The notes beneath the pieces were generated by a model. That model saw only the letters and a list, made by a program, of their open reading frames with translations, searched no databases and was not told where the DNA came from. Below, in pieces: positions 27,117-36,366 of a DNA stretch of 64,000 nucleotides. Within the stretch, counting starts at the first letter, position 1. Every line of letters starts with the position of its first letter. Location: the NCBI GenBank assembly GCA_964501905.1, contig CAZCTW010000005.1, positions 57,629-121,628 of the forward strand, written 5' to 3'. The stretch comes from B69-G16 sp964501905. Its GTDB lineage: Archaea; Thermoproteota; Thermoprotei; Thermofilales; B69-G16. Made by a program: the position numbers and the translations under genes.

Positions 27117-27878
27117 ATGTGGAGTAGGCCTAAAATTTCCCAGGCAGCAGCTCCGCCGCCTCCTCCACCACCGCCTCCTCCGCCGAAGAAGAAATTTCCA
27201 ATACTACTAGTCTTAGGTGTCATAATTTTAATAGTTATAATCGTTGGAGGAATAGCTGCCTTCTTCTTCTTTAAAGGGCTACTTCCTCAAATCGAGTTGC
27301 CCATAGGTGGAGAAACCTCGACGGGCGGAGAAGGAGGGGGTCAACCCCAGGCAGGTGGAGGAACAACTCCATCACTAGGAGAGTATAAAGCGGGACAGTG
27401 GGTTAAGTATAGGATTTCTAGCCAAGGTATGGAATTAGAAATGGAGATGAAGGTCGAGGGTTTTGAAACAAAGGAGGGGGTTAACTGCGTGAAAATGGTT
27501 TATACTCAGGGAATGCCTTCAGGAGGAAAAATGGTAATGACGATATGGTACGACCCTGAAACGGGGAAGGTGGTCTGGTGGAAAAGCCAGATTATAGTAG
27601 GGGGCGAAGTAGTCCAGGAAAAAGAAGGGTCCGGCGCTAAATTACCAACCAAGCGGCATTTGCCGCTGGTTAAAGATTGGGGCTCTTATAAGGGTAAGGA
27701 AACCATAACTGTGCCCGCTGGTACCTTCGAATGCGACAAATATGAGAAGAAAACTCCCACGGGCAAAATGATATTTTGGATTAACACGGAGATACCAATA
27801 ACGAGAATGGTCAAAATGGAGACGATAGTTGCTGGAGAAAAGATGGTAAGCATGGAGTTGGAGAGTTACGGAGGATAA
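27117..27878 (+). CDS. Membrane-anchored protein with cytoplasmic polyproline head and extracellular beta domain
   Basis: Unrecognised 253-residue protein. The N-terminus carries an uninterrupted run of eleven prolines flanked by AAA and KKK, followed by a membrane helix (ILLVLGVIILIVIIVGGIAA), a Gly-rich linker, and an extracellular beta domain (KAGQWVKYRISSQGMELEME..., TVPAGTFECDKYEKKTPTGK) reminiscent of DUF3108-like folds. The orientation (short positive head inside) puts the polyproline in the cytoplasm. The next small gene starts two bases after its stop. Confidence 0.65.
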   Translation: MWSRPKISQAAAPPPPPPPPPPPKKKFPILLVLGVIILIVIIVGGIAAFFFFKGLLPQIELPIGGETSTGGEGGGQPQAGGGTTPSLGEYKAGQWVKYRISSQGMELEMEMKVEGFETKEGVNCVKMVYTQGMPSGGKMVMTIWYDPETGKVVWWKSQIIVGGEVVQEKEGSGAKLPTKRHLPLVKDWGSYKGKETITVPAGTFECDKYEKKTPTGKMIFWINTEIPITRMVKMETIVAGEKMVSMELESYGG

Positions 27879-27879
27879 C

Positions 27880-28080
27880 ATGAGCGAGGAGGAGAAAGTC
27901 GAGCTGATAGGCGCAGTAATATCTGTCTTAAAATTCTCCCCCACTTTCACTAAGAGAGACGAGAAGAGAGTAAAGAAAATATTTAAAAAACTTGAAGTGG
28001 AGGACTTAACGTACCTAGCAAACATCTTCGACGAACTGCACGAATACTTAAAAAACGCGTTGGGAAGACAGGAGGCCTAA
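27880..28080 (+). CDS. Small helical protein
   Basis: Unrecognised 66-residue, charged, all-helical protein (MSEEEKVELIGAVISVLKFS...). The ATG lies two bases downstream of the polyproline protein's stop with GGAGG just before it, so the two are translationally coupled and it may be a cytoplasmic partner of that protein. Confidence 0.6.
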   Translation: MSEEEKVELIGAVISVLKFSPTFTKRDEKRVKKIFKKLEVEDLTYLANIFDELHEYLKNALGRQEA

Positions 28081-28165
28081 TAAACAAATTCAACAAATTT
28101 TTATTTAAGGTATTTGGTGGAATAGATTAAAGTACTCAAATACTACTAAATGCCGGGGAGCGAGC

Positions 28166-28723
28166 TTGAAAGAAAAAATAGCCTCTGCTCTGTCGGCGGC
28201 TCTCTCCTACCCTATCTTAGGCTTAATAGAAGTAGTAGTTTTAACGGAGATTGAGAAAGCAAATATTCAAGCCTTTCTAACGGGCTTTATACTCCACGCC
28301 TTCATTCCATTCGCAGGCCCCCTACTGTATTTCCTCAGGAAAAAGGGCGATATATTCGTCTCGAAGCGAGAAGATAGAGCCCCCCTATTCGTGCCAGGGC
28401 TAGCCTCGTACCTAATCGCGTATATACTCTTCGAAAATATGGGCTTTAAATACCTTGCAGCTCTAGAAGCCGTCTCCTTCACATCCACGTTTATCCTCTT
28501 CCTAGTATCTTTAAAGTGGAAGATTAGCGTGCACATGGCGGCTATGGCCATACCCCTAGCATTTTTCACTTTGATAGGCTATTCCCAAATACTCTTCTTC
28601 ACGCCGCTACTCCCCCTGCTGGGGTGGGCTAGAATAAAACTTAAGGCTCATACCTTTTCCCAAGTAGTAGCTGGCACCTTCGTAGGCTTTATATCATCAT
28701 TCATAACTCTCACGATTCTCTAA
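28166..28723 (+). CDS. PAP2-superfamily-like membrane phosphatase
   Basis: A 185-residue protein with five or six membrane helices. Three spots match the PAP2 acid-phosphatase signature as found in archaeal members: KWKISVHMAAMA (the 'KIS.H' histidine segment), and RIKLKAHTFSQVVAGTFVG (the 'R..l..Ht..Qv..G' histidine segment). The arginine before the second histidine is present. Proteins of this type dephosphorylate isoprenoid or phospholipid diphosphates at the membrane. It begins at TTG 28166, whose context is weak. Confidence 0.55.
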   Translation: MKEKIASALSAALSYPILGLIEVVVLTEIEKANIQAFLTGFILHAFIPFAGPLLYFLRKKGDIFVSKREDRAPLFVPGLASYLIAYILFENMGFKYLAALEAVSFTSTFILFLVSLKWKISVHMAAMAIPLAFFTLIGYSQILFFTPLLPLLGWARIKLKAHTFSQVVAGTFVGFISSFITLTIL

Positions 28724-28744
28724 AAATGAAAAGAAATAGTTTGT

Positions 28745-29791
28745 TTATTTACGTTTACGGTAAACAATTAAAGCAGCTGGAATTATTAGTGCTATAGCGA
28801 ATTGAGTACAGAAAGACGGCGTTTTAGTTTCCTCTTTTTCTTCAACACTTAGGGTTAAGGTCGCAATTTTCTCTACTCCACCCCCCGACCCCTTAACTAC
28901 GATGCTGAATACCCCCGTCGAGCCAGCTTGTATAGTAAGTACTGAAACATCTGGAGGATTAACCACCGTGCGGCTAAGGGAACAGCTGAGTCCGCTGGGG
29001 CATTCCACAGAGAGGGATACAGGTTGAGAGGATCCGCTAGTTAGAGAAACCTCTATGGTAACGGCGGCTTCTTCGCCTTTCTCTATCTTTACACTTGAAG
29101 GTTTAATAGAGATATCGAAGTCGAAGGCTCCAATCTGCGCAATCATTAGATCGTCTATGTAAATTTCGCCTTTGCCGTCATTATGGCTTAAATCGCCCAA
29201 TATAACATCCCACTCTCTAACCCTACCCTTATTATCCGTCACAGATGTCTTAAGTGGAGGCTCGGCGAATTTACCAGTAACTGTCACCCCGCCAACCGTT
29301 ACTGTAACCACTTTCTCGCGGGGATCTGCCTCCGCTACTATATTATACCAAGTCTTTTTCTCAAGATTTACTACGTGCCTATACCCCGACTTGCCGGCCA
29401 CTATTTTTTCGTGAATTTTAAGCGCGTTGTCCCTGATATCGAGGCGGAAGTTCTTATCCTGGTATATCTTTATTCCATCGCAGTCATCCGCTAGGTATAT
29501 CCACAGAGAAACTCTATACGGTTTGTCGAAGTCTATACCCGGTATTTTCCTGAAAATGAAAGCGGCTTCCGATATCTTCGATTTTATGTAGAGGGAGTAC
29601 GGGGGGCTCATGTAGGTTTTACCGGAAAGCTTTAATATCCCAGGCTTGCCCCACCACCCTTCATAAACCTCCCATCCGGTTAAGGTATGCCAATCCTCAT
29701 AGAAGCTCTGGGCCAGAACTGTGGTCGGAAATAGCGCTAGGATTACGGCTAAAACGGCTATAACATATGCCAACTTCTTTACAGTCAGCAT
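28745..29791 (-). CDS. Secreted LamG-like/Ig-like protein with C-terminal membrane anchor
   Basis: Exported protein of 348 residues: signal peptide (VIAVLAVILALFPTTVLA), a jelly-roll concanavalin/LamG-like domain (FYEDWHTLTGWEVYEGWWG ... EIYIDDLMIAQIG), an Ig-like beta domain (SIKPSSVKIEKGEEAAVTIE, then LSVECPSGLSCSLS) and a C-terminal helix with a KRK tail. Such proteins bind carbohydrates or other surface proteins. The Ig-like part resembles a segment of the protein at 40.2-41.7 kb (PPGISYSLSRTSGIPPY against PSGLSCSLSRTVVNPPD). Confidence 0.7.
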   Translation of the reverse strand: MLTVKKLAYVIAVLAVILALFPTTVLAQSFYEDWHTLTGWEVYEGWWGKPGILKLSGKTYMSPPYSLYIKSKISEAAFIFRKIPGIDFDKPYRVSLWIYLADDCDGIKIYQDKNFRLDIRDNALKIHEKIVAGKSGYRHVVNLEKKTWYNIVAEADPREKVVTVTVGGVTVTGKFAEPPLKTSVTDNKGRVREWDVILGDLSHNDGKGEIYIDDLMIAQIGAFDFDISIKPSSVKIEKGEEAAVTIEVSLTSGSSQPVSLSVECPSGLSCSLSRTVVNPPDVSVLTIQAGSTGVFSIVVKGSGGGVEKIATLTLSVEEKEETKTPSFCTQFAIALIIPAALIVYRKRK

Positions 29792-29905
29792 TACTAGGAA
29801 AATAGGTAACCTTCATTATAAACTTTACCTCTTCGGAGGGTTAACAAACACATATTTTTCAGCATTTTATACGAAAATTTCTTAAATTTATGTGTAATAA
29901 TGTTG

Positions 29906-30403
29906 TTATTTTTCCATCTTTAAATAAAATTCGATTTTCCTAGATTTTTTATGTACATAAGTTTTCTCCTCGTCGATTACATGTATAACTCTATATCCTA
30001 GCCATACTAGAACATCGGAGATAAACCTTCTATGGCATTTAAACCATAGTCTTTCTCTGCACATTATGGCTACACGCTTCCCCCTAGCGCTTTCTTCTCT
30101 AATTATTTTTAAGAGCTCCTGGAAGCCTTTTTTAAAATCCTCCGTTTCCATGTATGCTTCATAGCCTCCAGGCCTGAAACCCCCAAGCTTATCGCCAAGC
30201 CAGGAATACGAAAAACCGTGTTCCTCCAGCGTTTTCTTTAATTCTTCCTTTTTAAAATGGGGGTATTTTTTAGAGGAGGGAAACCTCCTAACATCCACTA
30301 TAACGTCTATCTTATACTTCTCTAATAACTTTAGAAAATCGTCTAGGCTCCTGTTGGAGTGTCCTACAGTATATACTTCTACTACTTCGTCGTGCGCGAG
30401 CAT
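29906..30403 (-). CDS. DUF488 family protein
   Basis: A 165-residue cytoplasmic protein of the DUF488 family. Signatures: N-terminal VYTVGHSNRSLDDFLKLL, DVRRFPSSKKYPHFKKEEL, and MCRERLWFKCHRRFISDVL, corresponding to the family's 'C.E.....CHR' motif with both cysteines and the histidine. The biochemical role is not established. The gene is divergent from the membrane protein gene at 30.46 kb. Confidence 0.85.
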   Translation of the reverse strand: MLAHDEVVEVYTVGHSNRSLDDFLKLLEKYKIDVIVDVRRFPSSKKYPHFKKEELKKTLEEHGFSYSWLGDKLGGFRPGGYEAYMETEDFKKGFQELLKIIREESARGKRVAIMCRERLWFKCHRRFISDVLVWLGYRVIHVIDEEKTYVHKKSRKIEFYLKMEK

Positions 30404-30462
30404 TATCTAACAATAGACTTTTTATCGGGCTTATTAAACTTAAACTAGGCTAGGTGATAGTG

Positions 30463-31014
30463 TTGGCGACAGAACCTAGAGACGAGCTAGGAGAGTTTCT
30501 GGAAAAAGCTGAAAAACTTAAGAAGATCGTGAAGGGGGATGAAGAAGCGGAGAAGATAGTAGAGGAGATAGAAAGCTTTTTGAAAAATCCAGAGCGTGTA
30601 GTAGTAGCTAGCGTAAAGAAAATATCTAGGGAGAGAAGTAGGGATGAGATAGTTCAAATAGTCGACAGGATGAGAAAAGATAAGCAGATGGGCAGATTCA
30701 TGGAAGTAGCCCGCTACCCGTGGGGTGGAAATAGAACTGTACAGTTAATAATGCAAATCCTCTGGGTTATAACGGCCGCTATATCCTTTATGATGGGCGT
30801 ATACTTGTTCTTCCCGCCCTACGTGTTCTTTGGGAGGATACACGGAAACGCCACTGCCACTATTCAGAAAACCCTCGAGCTAGTCTCCAAAAATCCCCAA
30901 GTCCTCTCAGCTATAGACCCCTTGTTTAAGATAATAGGTTTCGTAATGATGGCGATCGCCATAGCCAGCCTATACCAAGCCCATATTATAAGCACGTATC
31001 TGCGAGAGGAGTAG
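30463..31014 (+). CDS. Two-helix membrane protein with coiled-coil N-terminus
   Basis: Unrecognised protein of about 183 residues: charged helical N-terminal half (ELGEFLEKAEKLKKIVKGDE...), then two membrane helices (IMQILWVITAAISFMMGVYL and IIGFVMMAIAIASLYQAHII). The frame opens at GTG 30454, but an AGGTGAT sequence there looks like a ribosome-binding site for TTG 30463. It ends four bases before the large transporter gene and is presumably its partner. Confidence 0.6.
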   Translation: MATEPRDELGEFLEKAEKLKKIVKGDEEAEKIVEEIESFLKNPERVVVASVKKISRERSRDEIVQIVDRMRKDKQMGRFMEVARYPWGGNRTVQLIMQILWVITAAISFMMGVYLFFPPYVFFGRIHGNATATIQKTLELVSKNPQVLSAIDPLFKIIGFVMMAIAIASLYQAHIISTYLREE

Positions 31015-31017
31015 GGT

Positions 31018-33039
31018 ATGCTAAGGTCGGTAGTTGAAACTTTTAAAAAAAAGCGCTTACTGAAGTTCATATCAAACTTAGCGGAGTACCTCCTATTCAT
31101 GGCAGGAGCTTTAGCTCTCCTTCTCATGATAACCCTACTATCTCTTCTTCAAGTAGCTAGCCTACCCCCCGAGTTCACAGAGGCCGTAACCGTAATCCTA
31201 TTCCTACCATTCATTATGGACTTATTGCTTATATCCCCGAACCTCCCAGTAATCCTGCTCTTCTTCTTCATCATACCATTACTGCTAATAGTAGCCGTAA
31301 TCTTCAGGATACTCTTGGCCCGCTTCTCCTTTAAGAAAATACGAGTTATAGAGTCTATAACAGGTAAAATACCTTTCATAAAAAGACCTGAAAGGAAATA
31401 CGGCTTCTCCACACTACTAGCGGTCAGTATAGGAGCTACCGTAGGCCCATCCACTTTCGTGTTAAGCCCCTACAGCGTGAAATACTACGGGTGGTACGCC
31501 CTTCCCGGGATGATCCTAGCATCGGTATCAGCGGTCGCCCTAGCCTATGGTTACAGCAAAATGTTCTACTACAGTAGATTGCTCAAGGGTAAGATAGTCG
31601 GAGGCCCCTCATTTGTCGGCAACGCCTTCGGCACTAAACACTACCTCTACATAATATCTAGGTTCACCATGTGGGTGGGCAACGTTGCTCTCGCCGCTTT
31701 CAACCTTCTCATAGCTATAGGGCTAGTAACAGAGTACTTACTCCCTCTAATACCGGGCTACTCGCCTTCATACGCTGTGTTGTGCAAGATTCTCCTATTC
31801 ATATTTCTCTCCCTAGCAGTTCTCGTAGGACATAAACACTGGGAGAAAATGGTAGTTCTACAAACTTGCCTCACAGCCATGTTTTTAGCTCTACTAGGAA
31901 TACACACTCTTTCCATATTCCAATACTACGATGTTAAACTAGAGAGCGTACTTCCCAGCTTCAACCCAAGCTTAAGCTTAATTCCAGATTTCCTAATGGG
32001 AGTTCTGGTATCGGCGGCATACGTTTACTTAATGGTCTTTGGATTCCAAGAAGTTCAAAGCTTAGCGGAGAACGTTAAAACTGTCGGGAAAAGCGAGGAG
32101 GAAAAGCTAGCTGAGATATACTCTATGCTTAAGCGGGCTATGGTAGGCGGCTCCCTCCTCTCCGCCTTTATTTTCTGCTTCTACATTAGCGTATACATCG
32201 CTTTAGCCAATTCTGGAGTTGAAATACCTGAAACTACGATCCCGGCGCTCGACATAGCTAGGAAATCCTTCTTCTCCTACTTGGTCACATTGACCGCATT
32301 AGCTCTAGGCGTGGTTACAACTTACATCCCGGCTTTCGTAGCCGCCCTAAAACACCTAGGAGAGCTCCTCTCAGACGTCTTCCTAGTCAAAGTGGAGGAG
32401 CTGCGAGTAAGGCTTGACCCTTACATAGTTATATTCTTCATGGGCTTACTCCTAATGACGAACGCTGAGTACATAATAAGATTGACAGATTTCGCAGTTC
32501 TAATCTCGCTAGCAGTCATAGCCTTCTCGGAATACGCTCTAAAGCGTAGAGTGCTTGGGGAGAAAGCAGGCCCCCTCTTCAAAAACTACAGGATTTTCCT
32601 TACAACCTCTATCGTGGGAGTTATAATGGCAGTCTTCTCGGCAGTCTCACAGGAGATAGCTGTGAACAGCGTAGTCTTCATGATATTCTCCACATTAATA
32701 ATAATGTTCTTCAGCTACGACCTGCTCCTAGTCGAGCTCTTCACCATAGCAATGGGGGCGCTATCCCTCATAATCACCCCGCCCCTAGTCGACGTGATAA
32801 TGGAGTTAGCCGGCTACGGGCTAGCAACGCCCACCGACATAGCCATAGCCCAAGCCCTTACAGCGTCCATATGGATACTTCGCTTCATATTTTCAGCTCT
32901 AGTGATACACTTAGTGGTGCAGTATAAGCGGGAAGTGGTTCAGCTGGTTAAAGCTCTTGCTGGGCTTCTGCTAGAGCTTTTACGGGGAATAATTAAGAAG
33001 ACGGGATTTTTAACCGGAAAACCTGAAATCCTTAAGTGA
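31018..33039 (+). CDS. Large APC-fold membrane transporter
   Basis: A 673-residue polytopic protein with roughly 14 membrane helices. After two N-terminal helices, a segment 'FSTLLAVSIGATVGPSTFVLSPYSVKYYGWYALPG' resembles helix 1-2 of amino acid/polyamine/organocation carriers, and 'YVYLMVFGFQEVQSLAENVKTVGK' resembles their helix 6 loop. It is longer than typical family members. The substrate is unknown. It is translationally close to the two-helix protein before it. Confidence 0.68.
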   Translation: MLRSVVETFKKKRLLKFISNLAEYLLFMAGALALLLMITLLSLLQVASLPPEFTEAVTVILFLPFIMDLLLISPNLPVILLFFFIIPLLLIVAVIFRILLARFSFKKIRVIESITGKIPFIKRPERKYGFSTLLAVSIGATVGPSTFVLSPYSVKYYGWYALPGMILASVSAVALAYGYSKMFYYSRLLKGKIVGGPSFVGNAFGTKHYLYIISRFTMWVGNVALAAFNLLIAIGLVTEYLLPLIPGYSPSYAVLCKILLFIFLSLAVLVGHKHWEKMVVLQTCLTAMFLALLGIHTLSIFQYYDVKLESVLPSFNPSLSLIPDFLMGVLVSAAYVYLMVFGFQEVQSLAENVKTVGKSEEEKLAEIYSMLKRAMVGGSLLSAFIFCFYISVYIALANSGVEIPETTIPALDIARKSFFSYLVTLTALALGVVTTYIPAFVAALKHLGELLSDVFLVKVEELRVRLDPYIVIFFMGLLLMTNAEYIIRLTDFAVLISLAVIAFSEYALKRRVLGEKAGPLFKNYRIFLTTSIVGVIMAVFSAVSQEIAVNSVVFMIFSTLIIMFFSYDLLLVELFTIAMGALSLIITPPLVDVIMELAGYGLATPTDIAIAQALTASIWILRFIFSALVIHLVVQYKREVVQLVKALAGLLLELLRGIIKKTGFLTGKPEILK

Positions 33040-33045
33040 TCCAGC

Positions 33046-33612
33046 TTGAAGCTAAAACACTTAATGTTCTCTAGGAAATACTGGAATTTGCTGGTATCGG
33101 GTAGGAAGAAGGCGACGATTAGGATAGGCGACTTAGGGCTTAAAGCGGGAGACGAGGCTTTTATTCATTGCGGCGGCTACGTGCTCGGCAGAGTAAAGAT
33201 CAAGAAGGTGACTAGGAAGAGGCTTAGGGATTTAACCGACGAGGACGCTGAGAAAGACGGCTTCATGAGCAAAGAGGATTTGGTAAAGGCTTTGAAGAGG
33301 CATTACCCTAATATAGGCGGCAGAACCACGCTTACCATTATAGAATTTGAATGGATAAGCAGGACTAAGCCCGTGTTCTCAGAGAAATTCGCGTGGAAGT
33401 ACGAGTTAAAACCTTCGGAAGTTGCTAAACTAGCTTTGGAAAAGTGTGAAGAACTCGATGAAAGCGAAAAAGCCGTGCTTAAACTACTGGCTAAATACGG
33501 GAGCATAAGGAAAGCCGCCGCCAAGCTAGGAGGATTAACCGCCAGACCTGTGGTTAGGAGTATAGTTAGGAAAGCCGCTTATCTGTTAGAGAAAAAGGGG
33601 TTGGTAAAGTAG
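33046..33612 (+). CDS. ASCH-domain protein with C-terminal helix-turn-helix
   Basis: Protein of 188 residues. Residues 1-105 are an ASCH (PUA-like) domain: LMFSRKYWNLLVSGRKKATI, LKAGDEAFIHCGGYVLGRVK and TIIEFEW, likely to bind RNA or a modified nucleotide. Residues 145-188 look like a helix-turn-helix (LLAKYGSIRKAAAKLGGLTA..., VRKAAYLLEKKGLVK). The TTG start lies seven bases after the transporter's stop. A regulatory RNA- or DNA-binding role is inferred. Confidence 0.75.
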   Translation: MKLKHLMFSRKYWNLLVSGRKKATIRIGDLGLKAGDEAFIHCGGYVLGRVKIKKVTRKRLRDLTDEDAEKDGFMSKEDLVKALKRHYPNIGGRTTLTIIEFEWISRTKPVFSEKFAWKYELKPSEVAKLALEKCEELDESEKAVLKLLAKYGSIRKAAAKLGGLTARPVVRSIVRKAAYLLEKKGLVK

Positions 33613-33686
33613 TCAAGGTACTTCGATAGCTTCTAAAATTCTTAAAGCTTCCCCCAAGGATTATCCCCCACCATGCTTCCCACATG

Positions 33687-34568
33687 CTAGAGAGCTTCCG
33701 GAGAGGCTGGGTTAACCCAGGTTTCTCCTATTCTAGGCCAAGTAGCCTCAAGTAAATAATAGGAGGCTCCATCTTTGTACTCGTAGTACCAGTAATTACT
33801 TCTCCCATAGTTCAGCAGGTCTTCGGAGGTTTAGGCAACGCCACCCTGACCATTGCATGTATCCCGTCACGGTTTTTGACTAAGAGCATCACTATATCCA
33901 TCTTCGCCGCCCTCAATATGCTAGCCAATAAAACGGCTACATTGTCGCAATCCCCGCTACCCTCTACTAAAGTCTCTATAGGGTATTTAGTGTAGTCGGT
34001 TATATTATAGTATACTTGATGGACTGTCTGAAGCGCTAAGTTAACCATAAGCTCCAAGTCTCCCTCACTTATCTGAGCTAGATCGTAGGCTATCTCTCTT
34101 ATAGCCCTGCTCTCTCCAAGACCCAAAAGTTTTAACCAGTATTTCTTTGGTTAACCTGCTCTCCAATTGGGCCGGGGTATGGGTTTCGACGTCGAACCTA
34201 TACTTATAGTAGTCTACGGCTTTAATCTCGTACCAAGCATGGTAATGGGCGCGGGTCTTATAGTTGTAGAGAGTGAAGCAGCGATAGTAGAACAATTCCT
34301 CTACCTGTTGCCTAAAGGCTTTAGTGTAGCTTTCCAGCTCTTCTAAAGCTCTGGAAGATTCTTCATAAGCTTCCTTAAGCCCCTCATATTTGCTTTTCAA
34401 AACTTCATATTCTCCCCTAAGCTCAACTAACTGGTTCTGAGCTTCCTCAAACCTAGTCTTCCACTCTTTAACTTGTTTAGTCAACTTAGCCTGGCTAACC
34501 AGGAGCAGTACATGGTCTATCGAGAAGCCGACGAGCAAGCCTATAATTAATGCCGTAACAATGAGCAA
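33687..34568 (-). pseudogene. Coiled-coil transglutaminase-like membrane protein, frameshifted
   Basis: Three overlapping frames make one protein. The 5' part (from ATG 34568) gives a signal-anchor helix, a long coiled coil (KEWKTRFEEAQNQLVELRGE...) and a domain with TKEILVK. Near 34135 the frame shifts into a transglutaminase-like core (VEGSGDCDNVAVLLASILRA with the catalytic-type Cys, then DGIHAMVRVAL with the His). Near 33815 it shifts again into the Trp/Asp-type end (LLEATWPRIGETWVNP), stopping at 33687. Two frameshifts suggest a recent pseudogene; sequencing error is possible but would need two events. It borders the large island that starts at 34.9 kb. Confidence 0.7.
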
Positions 34569-34884
34569 AGCTTTTCTACGGGTAGGCTCCGAATAAATAT
34601 AAAGCCATAATATAAGCCCCTATAATATTCATCACGTTCGCGTTTAAAGTTCTGTCTGCCCTTGACTCGCGTTGGTAGTTGTTAAAAAATAGATGAGGTG
34701 CGCGCTAGTTCTCGAGGTCTCAAGAGATTTGGATAAAATAATTATTTCAGAATTAAATATGAATAAAAAGTAAAGATGCTCTAACATAATAAAAAACAAG
34801 TTTAAATCTATAGGCTAAAGAATCCGTAACATTTTTAATTCTAAACTTAGATTTCAGAAATGTCGGTTAGCTTAGGGGTTTAAG
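34569..34884. other. Intergenic stretch, AT-rich, no gene seen
   Basis: This region of 316 bases is bracketed by divergent genes and becomes strongly AT-rich from about 34730. It presumably holds the promoter for the gene at 34885 (several TTTAAA-like runs), but no single TATA box stands out. Confidence 0.4.
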
Positions 34885-36144
34885 ATGTCATTTGAGCTGG
34901 CCGCGTTTATAGCTGGCTTAGTCATATCCAAGTTCTTCGACATTAGTGGAGAAACCGAGCTAAGCGGAGCGGTACTAATCCCTGTAGGAGGCATCAAGGG
35001 ACGTGCGCTCACCCGGGCCGAGATAGAGAGCATAATAGAGAGAATAGTTGAAAAAAGGGATATTCCGGCTTCCATAGATGAAGTAAAGAAGCTCGCTAAG
35101 GAAATTTACGAGTGGCAAAGCTGCCTTATAGAATGGAGAAAGATACATAGAAAAATGCTACGACTGGAAACCGCGTACAAAAGAGGACGACTTAATTCGA
35201 AAAAATACATTTCATCTCTGCTAGAGTGCGAGAAAGAACTTGAAGAGAAAATAGCTAACTACGTGCTTAGAGAGGACGAGATAAAGGGTTTTTGCGAAAC
35301 CGAAGCGAGGAGAGGGGGAGGGTGTCGAAGGAGAAGCGAGCCCCCCTATCTAGAGGAGATATTAGGTAGAGTTGCCGCGCGGAGCATTATAGAGGAGTCA
35401 GGAGTCCCCCTAAGAAAAGCTGTTAAAGTCTCAGCATCTAAAGTTAGCATAGAGGAGGGAGTTAAGTGGTTCAGAGTGGGGAAGAGGTTGAAGAGGACGG
35501 CGGTGATACTCGAAGATTTGAACTGTCTAGTTTTCGAAGAGGAGGAAGGAGTTTTATACCTCAGAAAAGCTAAGCCGAGAGAGATAAAACACAAAGTACG
35601 GCTTGAAACGATTAAAGTTTTAACCTCCAACTTCTTAAGCAGGTTACAGGATGGAATACGAAACTGGAGGCTAGATCCAAACTCTGAGTGGAGCTTCCAG
35701 GTAAGGCACGAGTACAGCGGCGAGTACCGGAAGGTACCGTCGATCGTGCACTTGTCGGCTGTCCTAAAAGAGCAAAAACTCATATTTGGAAAAACGCTGC
35801 TAGAAATCCACGTGTTTGTTTTAACAGACGCTGATTCGCTGTGCCGCTACGGCCAAGCTTTTAAGCCATGCGGCTTATCAGACATAAACCGCTTACTAAA
35901 AAATTTCAAGAAGAAAGCGGATAAGGTGGAGCGCGGCATAATATTGTGCCTTGCCTCCCCCACTGGATGGACTCCTGAAAGCGTGGACTTCAGCGAGAGC
36001 TATTCTCACCCTAAACTATCGTTGTGCCTGGTAGACGTGAAAAACGGAGAACTTTACTACAACCCTAAAGAAGAACTTCCAGAAAATTTCATAGAAATTT
36101 TAAACCTATCAACGACCCGTGGTTTGAAAGACACGTTATCGTAG
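34885..36144 (+). CDS. Island protein A: SHOCT-like hairpin plus C-terminal 'ASPTGW' module
   Basis: Unrecognised 419-residue protein opening the large island. N-terminal hydrophobic patch (FELAAFIAGLVISKFF), then a helical part with YKRGRLNSKKYISSLLECEK at about residues 98-117, similar to the short hairpin found in six other island proteins. The C-terminal ~200 residues are alpha/beta and contain LCLASPTGWTPESVDF, then PKLSLCLVDVKNGELYYNP. The same module, with the same order of motifs, ends the protein at 48.8-50.7 kb, so the two are homologous there. The module's alternating strands and conserved polar residues suggest an enzyme or nuclease-like fold; I cannot name it. Confidence 0.6.
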   Translation: MSFELAAFIAGLVISKFFDISGETELSGAVLIPVGGIKGRALTRAEIESIIERIVEKRDIPASIDEVKKLAKEIYEWQSCLIEWRKIHRKMLRLETAYKRGRLNSKKYISSLLECEKELEEKIANYVLREDEIKGFCETEARRGGGCRRRSEPPYLEEILGRVAARSIIEESGVPLRKAVKVSASKVSIEEGVKWFRVGKRLKRTAVILEDLNCLVFEEEEGVLYLRKAKPREIKHKVRLETIKVLTSNFLSRLQDGIRNWRLDPNSEWSFQVRHEYSGEYRKVPSIVHLSAVLKEQKLIFGKTLLEIHVFVLTDADSLCRYGQAFKPCGLSDINRLLKNFKKKADKVERGIILCLASPTGWTPESVDFSESYSHPKLSLCLVDVKNGELYYNPKEELPENFIEILNLSTTRGLKDTLS

Positions 36145-36366
36145 AGTTTAACGGAGCAGTGGTGGTAAACGACGAAAAGGTGAAAACGCGGGGTTCAGCG
36201 GAAAGGTGAATGTTTCTTCTCTAGTTAAAGATATTAATTTGTTGAATAATACACATAGATAATACGGGTTTTAGATGGAAGATAGATTCCTTCCTAGAAC
36301 TCTTAGAGTAGCGTTTCAAACTAGCAAATTTTTTAAGTTTATAGAAGAATATAACTCGAGAGTCCT

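Noticed and set aside
35346..35783. 145-codon minus-strand frame opposite protein A
   Set aside because: Antisense shadow of a better supported gene; Ser/Thr-rich composition and no family resemblance.
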